Assembly (NCBI RefSeq): GCF_014651075.1
Contig: NZ_BMWE01000020.1
Span: 57,563 to 121,562, forward strand
DNA length: 64,000 nucleotides
Direction: 5' to 3'
Source of the DNA: Streptomyces djakartensis
GTDB taxonomy: Bacteria; Actinomycetota; Actinomycetes; Streptomycetales; Streptomycetaceae
Part shown: piece by piece, positions 25,012 through 32,263 of the stretch
How positions within the stretch are numbered: position 1 is the stretch's first letter
How the letters are laid out: each line of letters starts with the position of its first letter
The notes under the pieces: model-generated
Databases searched by the model: none
Seen by the model: only the letters and a program-made list of their open reading frames with translations
What the model was told of the DNA's origin: nothing
Program-made: the position numbers and the translations under genes

Positions 25012-25890
25012 ATGTACGACCCCTCCCATCTGCGCACCTTCCTGTCGGTGGCGCAGACGCTGAGCTTCACGCAGGCCGCGCGACGGCTCGGGCTGCGGCA
25101 GTCCACCGTCAGTCAGCACGTGCGGCGGCTGGAGGACGCCACCGGGCGGACGCTGTTCAGCCGGGACACGCACTCGGTGGAGCTCACGGAGGACGGCGAG
25201 GCCATGCTCGGTTTCGCCCGCCGGATCCTGGAGGTGCACGAGCAGGCGACGGCGTTCTTCACGGGCACCCGGCTGCGCGGCCGGCTGCGCTTCGGCGCGT
25301 CGGAGGACTTCGTGCTGACCCGGCTGCCGGAGATCCTCGAGGGCTTCCGGCACGACCACCCGGAGGTCGACCTGGAGCTCACGGTCGAGCTGTCGGGCAC
25401 GCTGCACGAACAGCTCGCCGCCGGCAAGCTCGACCTCGTTCTGGCCAAGCGGCGGCCCGAGGACCCGCACGGCGAACTGGTCCGGCACGACCGGCTGGTG
25501 TGGATCGGCGCGGAACGCCTCCGGCTCGACCCCGGCCGCCCGGTACCGCTGATCGTCTACCCGCCGCCGGGCATCACCCGCGCGCTCGCCCTGGAGGCGC
25601 TGGAGCGCCAGGGCCGGGAATGGCGCGTGGTGTGCACCAGCGGCAGCCTCAACGGCCTGGTCGCGGCCGCGCGGGCGGGGCTCGGCGTGATGGCCCACTC
25701 CCGCGGCCTCATCCCGCCGGGCCTGGTCCGGGTCCCGGACCGCGCGGGCCTGCCGGAGCTGGGGCAGGTCGACTTCGTCGTGGTCCACGGCCGGCGCCGC
25801 ACCTCCGCGCGGGGCGCGGCGGACGCCCTGGCGGCGGCGATCCTGTCCGGCGGGGACCGCCTGCACCGCAGCTCACGCAAGGACCTGTGA
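25012..25890 (+). CDS. LysR-family transcriptional regulator
   Basis: 292 residues. Winged-helix domain at 1-60 (HLRTFLSVAQTLSFTQAARRLGLRQSTVSQHVRRLE), linker helix, then a LysR effector domain (GRLRFGASEDFVLTRLPEIL) reaching about residue 280. No ribosome site is evident before the ATG. It is divergent from the BASS transporter and very likely controls it, with the TATCGCG palindrome between as the probable site (inference from layout). Confidence 0.92.
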   Translation: MYDPSHLRTFLSVAQTLSFTQAARRLGLRQSTVSQHVRRLEDATGRTLFSRDTHSVELTEDGEAMLGFARRILEVHEQATAFFTGTRLRGRLRFGASEDFVLTRLPEILEGFRHDHPEVDLELTVELSGTLHEQLAAGKLDLVLAKRRPEDPHGELVRHDRLVWIGAERLRLDPGRPVPLIVYPPPGITRALALEALERQGREWRVVCTSGSLNGLVAAARAGLGVMAHSRGLIPPGLVRVPDRAGLPELGQVDFVVVHGRRRTSARGAADALAAAILSGGDRLHRSSRKDL

Positions 25891-26042
25891 CGGCCGGAGT
25901 GACGGAATCCGCCGCCGTCACGCTGAGAGAAGAGACCCTCGAAGAGACCCTCTGAGAGACCAGACCCTCCTGGGGCCGCACCGCGCCGCGCCATGCCGTG
26001 CCGTGCCCGGAGTCGTACAGATTCGGTGGAGATCACGGCACC

Positions 26043-26067
26043 GAAACTTACTCAACCGTCAGGTTTC
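26043..26067. promoter_or_regulatory. dyad upstream of the acyl-CoA ligase gene
   Basis: 25-bp imperfect palindrome with GAAACTT and AGGTTTC arms (one wobble pair), 165 nt before the TTG start. Plausible TetR-type operator for fatty-acid control. It lies within the otherwise gene-free 341-nt region 25891-26231, which also holds a TAGCTT -10-like box near 26168 and short AGAGACC repeats near 25930-25965. Confidence 0.45.
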
Positions 26068-26231
26068 TGTCCGACCCTTCCCCATGTGAGCGTTTTTTCC
26101 CCCGGTGACCGGCATCGACGAGGACGCCGCCGGCCTTCAGCCCCCTCCCGTACCCCGGCCCTGTGGGGTAGCTTCCATGGCGCTGTGCGGAGCGTCACTC
26201 GACAGAAGCGCTGAGGAGCGGGGAGCGGGGT

Positions 26232-28058
26232 TTGCGCGAGTTTTCCAACCCTCCGTTGGCATTGGCGCCTCCGGTGGGCGGTCTGGCCGACGTGGTCTTC
26301 CAGCATGCCCAGGAGGAGCCGCTGCGCATCGCCCTGGGGCGCAAGGACGAGTCCGGGCAGTGGCGGGACGTCACCGCCGCCGAGTTCCGTGACGAGGTGC
26401 TCGCCCTGGCCAAGGGGCTGCTGGCGAGCGGCATCCGGTTCGGCGACCGGGTCGCCATCATGTCCCGGACACGCTACGAGTGGACGCTGTTCGACTACGC
26501 GCTGTGGACGATCGGCGCCCAGGTCGTGCCGGTCTACCCGACCTCCTCGGCCGAACAGTGCTTCTGGATGCTGTACGACGCCGAGGTGACGGCCGCGGTC
26601 GTGGAGCACGAGGACCACGCGATGACGGTCGCCACCGTCATCGACCGGCTGCCGCGGCTGCGCCGCCTGTGGCAGCTCGACTCGGGGGCCGTACAGGAGC
26701 TGTACGACGCCGGCGCGCACCTCGACGACGAGGTGGTGCACCGCCACCGGCAGGCCGTCACCCCCGACTCGGTCGCCACCGTCATCTACACCTCGGGCAC
26801 CACGGGCCGCCCCAAGGGCTGTGTCATCTCGCACGGCAACTTCATGTACGAGGCGGACACCGTCATCGAGCGCTGGGAGCCGGTGTTCCACTCCAAGCGC
26901 GGCGACGAGGCGGCCACCCTGCTGTTCCTGCCGCTGGCACACGTCTTCGGGCGGATGGTTCAGGTCGCGGCGATACGCGGCGGGGTGAAGTTCGGCCACC
27001 AGCCGCAGCTGAACGCGGCGGCCCTGCTGCCCGACCTCGCCGCCTTCAAGCCGACGTTCTTCCTGGCCGTGCCGTACATCTTCGAGAAGGTGTTCAACGC
27101 AGCCCGCCGCAAGGCCGAGAAGGAGGGCCGCTCCGGCCCGTTCGAGAAGGCCGTGGACATCGCGATCAAGTACGCCGACGCGGTGGAGGCCAAGGCCTGG
27201 GGCGTCGGGCCCGGCCCGTCGGCGGGCCTGCGCATGCAGCACCAGCTGTTCGACAAGCTCGTCTACACCAAGATCCGCGCGGCGATGGGCGGCCGCATCC
27301 GGCACGCCATGTCGGGCGGCTCGGCGATGGACCGGCGGCTCGGGTTGTTCTTCGCCGGGGCGGGCGTGCACATCTACGAGGGCTACGGCCTGACGGAGTG
27401 CACGGCCGCCGCGACCGCCAACCCGCCCGGACGCACCCGGTTCGGCACGGTCGGCCGGCCCATCCCGGGCGTGACCGTGCACATCGCCGACGACGGCGAG
27501 ATCTGGCTGCACGGCCAGAACGTCTTCCAGGGCTACCTCAACAACCCGAAGGCCACCGACGAGACCCTGCACGACGGCTGGCTGGCCACCGGCGACCTCG
27601 GCTCGCTCGACGAGGACGGCTACCTCACCATCACCGGCCGCAAGAAGGAGATCCTGGTCACATCCGGCGGCAAGAGCGTCTCGCCCGGTGTGCTGGAGGA
27701 GCGCGTCCGGGACCATCCGCTGGTCAGCCAGTGCATCGTCGTCGGCAACGACCGCCCGTACATCGCCGCCCTGGTGACCCTCGACCAGGAAGCCGTGGAG
27801 CACTGGCTGACCATGCGGAACAAGCCGCGGATGTCCCACGCGGAGCTGGTGCGCGACGCGGACCTGGAGACGGAGGTGCGGCGCGCGGTCGTCGCGGCCA
27901 ACACCCTCGTCTCCCAGGCCGAGTCGATCCGCACCTTCCGCATCCTGGCCCAGCCGTTCACCGAGGAGCACGGGCTGCTGACCCCGTCCCTGAAGCTGAA
28001 GCGCAAGGCGATCGAGAAGGCGTACGAGAACGAGGTCGAGGCACTGTACCGGGCGTGA
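26232..28058 (+). CDS. long-chain fatty acid-CoA ligase (AMP-dependent)
   Basis: Acyl-CoA synthetase of 608 residues. The phosphate loop YTSGTTGRPKG is at 186-196; the adenine motif is EGYGLTECTA; the hinge and catalytic region holds DGWLATGDLG and GRKKEILVTSGGKSVSP. The FadD15-like length and the LPLAHVFGRMVQ motif suit a long-chain substrate. The start is TTG, with GGAGCGGGG just upstream and the conserved N-terminal PPVGGLADVVF soon after. Membrane-associated activation of fatty acids for beta-oxidation or lipid synthesis. Confidence 0.93.
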   Translation: MREFSNPPLALAPPVGGLADVVFQHAQEEPLRIALGRKDESGQWRDVTAAEFRDEVLALAKGLLASGIRFGDRVAIMSRTRYEWTLFDYALWTIGAQVVPVYPTSSAEQCFWMLYDAEVTAAVVEHEDHAMTVATVIDRLPRLRRLWQLDSGAVQELYDAGAHLDDEVVHRHRQAVTPDSVATVIYTSGTTGRPKGCVISHGNFMYEADTVIERWEPVFHSKRGDEAATLLFLPLAHVFGRMVQVAAIRGGVKFGHQPQLNAAALLPDLAAFKPTFFLAVPYIFEKVFNAARRKAEKEGRSGPFEKAVDIAIKYADAVEAKAWGVGPGPSAGLRMQHQLFDKLVYTKIRAAMGGRIRHAMSGGSAMDRRLGLFFAGAGVHIYEGYGLTECTAAATANPPGRTRFGTVGRPIPGVTVHIADDGEIWLHGQNVFQGYLNNPKATDETLHDGWLATGDLGSLDEDGYLTITGRKKEILVTSGGKSVSPGVLEERVRDHPLVSQCIVVGNDRPYIAALVTLDQEAVEHWLTMRNKPRMSHAELVRDADLETEVRRAVVAANTLVSQAESIRTFRILAQPFTEEHGLLTPSLKLKRKAIEKAYENEVEALYRA

Positions 28059-28184
28059 GGTCGGCCCCGCGGGGCATGTGTCGCTTCGGAACTCTCCCGT
28101 CCGGCGGTCATCAGGAATACCGCACCGCTCGTGATCGTTGACGGTGGGAGCACACCTGACCACTTACCGAAGGATCGAGAGCTC

Positions 28185-29018
28185 GTGAGCAAGGTCCCCC
28201 CGATCAAGCTGAACAACGGCGTCGAGATGCCCCAGCTGGGCTTCGGCGTCTGGCAGGTGCCGGACGACGAGGCCGCGACGGCCGTCGCCACGGCGCTCGA
28301 GGCCGGGTACCGCAGCATCGACACAGCGGCGATCTACGGCAACGAGGAGGGCACCGGCAAGGCCATCGCCGCGTCCGGTCTGCCCCGTGAGGAGCTCTTC
28401 GTCACCACGAAGCTCTGGAACGCCGACCAGGGGTACGACTCCACGCTGCGCGCCTTCGACACGTCGCTGCAGAAGCTCGGCCTGGACTTCGTCGACCTGT
28501 ACCTGATCCACTGGCCGACGCCGGAGCGGGGTCTGTACGTCGACACCTACAAGGCGTTCGAGAAGCTGCACGCCGACGGCCGGATCCGGGCCATCGGTGT
28601 CTCCAACTTCCTTCCCGAGCACCTGGAGAGGCTGATCGGCGAGACGTCGGTCGTCCCCGCGGTGAACCAGATCGAGCTGCACCCCCACCTGCAGCAGCAG
28701 GCCTCCCGTGAGTACCACGCGGAGCAGGGCATCGCCACCGAGGCCTGGTCTCCGATCGGCCAGGGCAAGGGCCTGCTGGAGGTCCCGGCGATCGTGGCCA
28801 TCGCCCGGAAGCACAACCGCACCCCGGCCCAGGTGGTGCTGCGCTGGCACATCCAGCTGGGCAACGTGGTGATCCCGAAGTCGGTGACCCCGTCCCGGAT
28901 CAAGGAGAACATCGACGTCTTCGACTTCAGCCTGGACACCGAGGACCTGGCGGCCATCAGCGCCCTCAACGAGGACCGCCGCCTGGGCCCGGACCCCGCG
29001 GAGTTCAACGGAGCGTGA
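28185..29018 (+). CDS. aldo/keto reductase
   Basis: NADPH-dependent (alpha/beta)8 reductase of 277 residues with the catalytic tetrad Asp46, Tyr51 (DTAAIYGNE), Lys76 (VTTKLW) and His109 (LIHWP). NADPH-binding segment IPKSVTPSRIKENIDVF. The GTG fits the family N-terminus (PPIKLNNGVEMPQLGFGVWQ) and has AAGGATCGAG upstream. AKR5-like enzymes reduce 2,5-diketogluconate, methylglyoxal or other aldehydes. It stands alone after the ligase gene; a 17-bp-stem terminator follows. Confidence 0.93.
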   Translation: MSKVPPIKLNNGVEMPQLGFGVWQVPDDEAATAVATALEAGYRSIDTAAIYGNEEGTGKAIAASGLPREELFVTTKLWNADQGYDSTLRAFDTSLQKLGLDFVDLYLIHWPTPERGLYVDTYKAFEKLHADGRIRAIGVSNFLPEHLERLIGETSVVPAVNQIELHPHLQQQASREYHAEQGIATEAWSPIGQGKGLLEVPAIVAIARKHNRTPAQVVLRWHIQLGNVVIPKSVTPSRIKENIDVFDFSLDTEDLAAISALNEDRRLGPDPAEFNGA

Positions 29019-29025
29019 GCCGTAC

Positions 29026-29075
29026 GGCGGTGCCCCGGTCCGGGAGCCCTGAGGGGCACGGACCGGGGCACCGCC
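29026..29075. terminator. bidirectional terminator
   Basis: Perfect 17-bp stem (left arm 29026-29042, GGCGGTGCC..., right arm 29059-29075) with 16-nt loop between the convergent aldo/keto reductase and methyltransferase genes. Confidence 0.85.
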
Positions 29076-29091
29076 CGTTCGCCGCCCTGTG

Positions 29092-29991
29092 TCAGACCGC
29101 CCGCACCGCCGTGTGCACGGTGTGGGCCTCCAAGACGAACACGTCCGGACGGTGGTGCACGCTCGCCTCGTCGTCGGGGTCGAGGAGCCGGTCGATGGTC
29201 GCGAGGTCCTCGGGGTCGAACCCGTCCGTGATCCTCTCGCGCAGGTGTGACAGGGCCGCGGCGACATAGGCGCGGGCCCGGTCCGAGACGGGTGCGGGAA
29301 GGTCCAGGAGGAACGTGTGTGTCCTGGTGTGCTTCAGGCCCGCGGCGGCCAGCAGGGCCGGCCAGTCCTCCGTCTCCGCCACGTGGCCGGGCAGCTCCGT
29401 GCGCATCCGCGTGAACCACTCCGCCTCCACCGCGTCGATCCGCGCCTGGAGGCCGGGTCGGCCGATGCCGATGTCGCGCGGCAGGAACCGCGGAGGCAGA
29501 CCGCCCTCCATCAGGGCCAGCGTCCCGCCGGGCGCCAGTCGCGCCGCGAACGCGGCGAGCGCGGCCCGCTGGTCGCCCAGGTGATGCAGGCTGCGGCTCG
29601 CCCAGAGCAGGTCGGCGGGGTAGTCCAACTCGTCCAGCACTCCGGGGAGTTCGCCGGTGAGCGTACCGAAGCGGTCGGCGACCCCCTGCCGCTCCGCGCG
29701 CGCCCGGGCCCGCTCCAGCAGCGGTTCGGAGCCGTCCACGGCCACGATCCGGGCGCCCGGGAACGCCTCGGCGAACAGGCACGACACGACACCCGGTCCG
29801 CTCCCCGCGTCGACGATCAGGCCAGGCTCGGTCACCTCCTGTCCCAGCCAGGCCAGGGCCCGCTCGTACAGCGGCGCGAACAGTTCCGCCGAGGACTCCA
29901 GCATCGGTCCCAGCGCGGCCCAGTCGAGGTCCGTGTGGTCGTGGTGGTGGCGGTGGCCGTGCTCGGGGTGGTGGTCGTGCTCGTGCGTCAT
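29092..29991 (-). CDS. class I SAM-dependent methyltransferase with His-rich N-terminus
   Basis: 299 residues. The Rossmann methyltransferase core has motif I IVDAGSGPGVVS (59-70), acidic motif II IVAVDGSEP and motif post-I SRSLHHLGD. Unusually, residues 3-19 contain ten His (HEHDHHPEHGHRHHHDH), resembling the metal-binding heads of metallochaperones. The ATG follows a GAGAGG site. The C-terminal third (LLDLPAPVSDRARAYVAAAL) is a typical small-molecule methyltransferase cap. Substrate unknown. The His tract may bind Ni, Zn or Co, but whether it matters is unknown. Confidence 0.88.
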   Translation of the reverse strand: MTHEHDHHPEHGHRHHHDHTDLDWAALGPMLESSAELFAPLYERALAWLGQEVTEPGLIVDAGSGPGVVSCLFAEAFPGARIVAVDGSEPLLERARARAERQGVADRFGTLTGELPGVLDELDYPADLLWASRSLHHLGDQRAALAAFAARLAPGGTLALMEGGLPPRFLPRDIGIGRPGLQARIDAVEAEWFTRMRTELPGHVAETEDWPALLAAAGLKHTRTHTFLLDLPAPVSDRARAYVAAALSHLRERITDGFDPEDLATIDRLLDPDDEASVHHRPDVFVLEAHTVHTAVRAV

Positions 29992-30074
29992 GGTGGTCAG
30001 CCTCTCGCTCGGATGCCGTCAGCCTGCGCCGACGCACCGGGAGAGGGCCACCGCTGTTGCCGCTCCCGCAAAAA

Positions 30075-30106
30075 GGATCCGCCGGGGCCGGGGCCCCGGC
30101 GGATCC
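30075..30106 (-). terminator. intrinsic terminator of the GH6 gene
   Basis: Perfect 15-bp stem (GGATCCGCCGGGGCC and its complement) with a minimal loop, followed on the minus strand by TTTTT: one of the few classic U-tract terminators in the window. It lies 23 nt past the GH6 stop. Confidence 0.88.
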
Positions 30107-30128
30107 GTGGGGACGGGGTGTCAGGCGG

Positions 30129-31859
30129 TCAGGACAGCGGCGGGTACGCGTTCTGCATCAGCTGCCGGAACTGGGCGGAGAACCACTGCCCCGACAGCGG
30201 CGCGTCCGGCAGGGCACCGGACATGTTGTTGTTGTTGCGCGGGTTGCCCGTGTAGGTGGGGTCGCACATCCGGTCGAAGCCCTTGCCCTCGTCGTTCGGG
30301 ATCTGCTTGCTCGCCCCGTCGGATTCGCCCGGGGGCTTCATCCACACGTAGGCGTCGATCCCGGCGGCCGGATTGGCCTGCGGCCGCTCGCCGAGGCCGG
30401 CTCCGGACTGGTTGCACCAGTTGCCGGGGTGGATGCGGCGGTCGTAACGGCCGCCCTCGACGTAGGTGTCGACGGAGGTCCGCGCGCCGGGGCCGGTGGG
30501 CCGGGCGGTGCCGCCCCAGCCGTTGCGGGAGGTGTCGATCAGCATGCCGATGCCGGAGGGGAACCCGATCGACACGAGCTGGCCGCGCATGGCCTGGGCG
30601 AAGGACAGCTCGTCGGTGTAGCGGTTCCAGTCGACCCACTTGGACTCGCGGACGGACTTGCCGGCCACGTTGTCGTTGATGGAGAAGTTCTCCTCCTTCA
30701 GGGCGCTGTAGTTCGCCGTGTTGGTGATGAAGCCGTGGACGTCGTTGACGGTCGCGCCCTCGGCCGTCGCCGCCTGCTTGAACATGGTCGCCGAGGGGCC
30801 GAAGTTGTCGTCCCAGCCGATCCAGCCGTGGTGCCCGGCGTCGATGTAGTTGTAGACGTTCGGCACGTCGCCGAGCTTGTTCAGCGCGTAGCCGACGCCC
30901 TTGACGTAGTTGCCGTTGGCCTTCATCACGTCGCACTGCGGGACGGCCGTGGGACGGCTGCCGGTGTTGGTGACGAGGTTCGGCAGCGAGTCGATCTCGA
31001 CGGTGGTGACGATCCGCAGCGAGGCGTACTTCGGGTCGGCGAGGATCGCCTTGATCGGGTCGATGTACTCCGTCTTGTAGCGGTCGATCTCCGTCGGGCC
31101 GAGTTCGCCGTTGGAGGCGAGGGCGGAGCAGTCCCGGCCGGGCAGGTTGTAGATCACGAGCTGGACGACGAGCTCGCCGGAGCCCTTCTGGCGCAGCGCC
31201 TCGTCGAGGTGGGCGCGCAGGCCCATCTTGCCGCCGGCTCCGTTGATCGCCGCGGTGCGGTCCAGCCAGACACCGGTCGGCTGGTTGGCGACGCGGCTGC
31301 CGCCCGGCTCGGCGGCGGCGTTCGCGGACCACTCCGGGTTCACGTACACCTTGGCGCCGCTGTACGGGTTGTCGACCCGGTTGGACGGGCCGCCCGGGTC
31401 CGGCGGATCGGTGGGGCCGCCGGGACCGCCGGGACCGCCGTCGTCGACGTTGCAGGTCACGCCGTCGAGGGTGAAGGCGGCCGGGATCGCGTTGCTGCCG
31501 CTGTAGCTTCCCTGGAATCCGAAGCTGACCGAACCCCCGGTTCCCAGCTGGGCGTTGTAGCTCTCGTTCGAAGCGGTGACGGCCGCACCGCTCTGACTGA
31601 GCCTGGCGTTCCAGCCACTGGTGACCTTCTGGTTCCCGGCGTACGACCACTTCAGCGACCAGGCGGACTTCGCGGCGCTGTTGTTGGTGATGGTCACGGC
31701 GGCGGTGAAGCCGGTGCTCCACTGGTTCTGGATCTTGTAGTCGACGGTGCAGGGGACGGCGGCGGCGCCGGCCCCGCCGGGGTCGACGGCGAACGCGGTG
31801 CCGGTCGCGCCGGCGACCAGGGCCATCGCGGCCAGTAACGCTGTTCTGGTACGGCTCAT
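30129..31859 (-). CDS. secreted GH6 cellulase (cellobiohydrolase) with N-terminal CBM2
   Basis: 576 residues. Signal peptide (MSRTRTALLAAMALVAGATG, cleaved near AFA), CBM2 at about 36-135 (CTVDYKIQNQWSTGFTAAV, SWSLKWSY-type Trp residues), a Gly/Pro/Asp linker (about 137-160), then the GH6 catalytic domain. Active-site landmarks: LPGRDCSA (Asp), NYIDAGHHGWIGWDDN, and VWMKPPGESDGAS with the catalytic-base region. The long-loop layout fits an exo-acting cellobiohydrolase releasing cellobiose from the non-reducing end. The gene is divergent from GH48 and shares the CebR-type regulatory region. Confidence 0.95.
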   Translation of the reverse strand: MSRTRTALLAAMALVAGATGTAFAVDPGGAGAAAVPCTVDYKIQNQWSTGFTAAVTITNNSAAKSAWSLKWSYAGNQKVTSGWNARLSQSGAAVTASNESYNAQLGTGGSVSFGFQGSYSGSNAIPAAFTLDGVTCNVDDGGPGGPGGPTDPPDPGGPSNRVDNPYSGAKVYVNPEWSANAAAEPGGSRVANQPTGVWLDRTAAINGAGGKMGLRAHLDEALRQKGSGELVVQLVIYNLPGRDCSALASNGELGPTEIDRYKTEYIDPIKAILADPKYASLRIVTTVEIDSLPNLVTNTGSRPTAVPQCDVMKANGNYVKGVGYALNKLGDVPNVYNYIDAGHHGWIGWDDNFGPSATMFKQAATAEGATVNDVHGFITNTANYSALKEENFSINDNVAGKSVRESKWVDWNRYTDELSFAQAMRGQLVSIGFPSGIGMLIDTSRNGWGGTARPTGPGARTSVDTYVEGGRYDRRIHPGNWCNQSGAGLGERPQANPAAGIDAYVWMKPPGESDGASKQIPNDEGKGFDRMCDPTYTGNPRNNNNMSGALPDAPLSGQWFSAQFRQLMQNAYPPLS

Positions 31860-32004
31860 GAGGGGGGATATCCCTTTCGGTCGTGGGGGTGGCGGCCGTT
31901 CGGGGCGCGCTCCGGCAAGGACATGGGGAACTACCCGGCACCGGCGCTCGCGCAGCCGGGGACGGCCGCGTCGGCGGCGGCTCAAAGTACTGAACGCGAG
32001 AGGT

Positions 32005-32018
32005 GTCGCTCGAGCGAC
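32005..32018. promoter_or_regulatory. perfect 14-bp palindrome in the GH6/GH48 intergenic region
   Basis: GTCGCTCGAGCGAC, 146 nt upstream of GH6. It does not match the CebR box, so a second regulator may act on GH6. It lies in the 404-nt gap 31860-32263, which holds no gene. Confidence 0.5.
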
Positions 32019-32059
32019 TCCTCGCAGGTCGGGCATGCCGTGACGGACGCGTCGACTGA

Positions 32060-32073
32060 TGGAATCGCTCCCA
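32060..32073. promoter_or_regulatory. degenerate CebR box
   Basis: TGGAATCGCTCCCA, two mismatches from the CebR palindrome. It shares the extended CGCTCCCACTGGT tail with the perfect box at 32203. About 200 nt upstream of GH6. Confidence 0.55.
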
Positions 32074-32202
32074 CTGGTGTCCAGGAAGGTAGCGCCAAGT
32101 TCCGGCGAAGAACAGGGGAGTCACTGACTTTCGCTCAACTCACCGCGTCGAATCTTTTCGACTCTTCAAGGACCTTGACCGATACCACCCCCGTCCTCAC
32201 TA

Positions 32203-32216
32203 TGGGAGCGCTCCCA
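32203..32216. promoter_or_regulatory. CebR operator
   Basis: TGGGAGCGCTCCCA, the exact 14-bp palindrome bound by the cellobiose-responsive LacI-family repressor CebR in Streptomyces, 47 nt upstream of the GH48 start. Confidence 0.9.
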
Positions 32217-32263
32217 CTGGTTCAAGCCTTGACTTCTCCGAGCCGCAAGGAGGAACCAGCACC

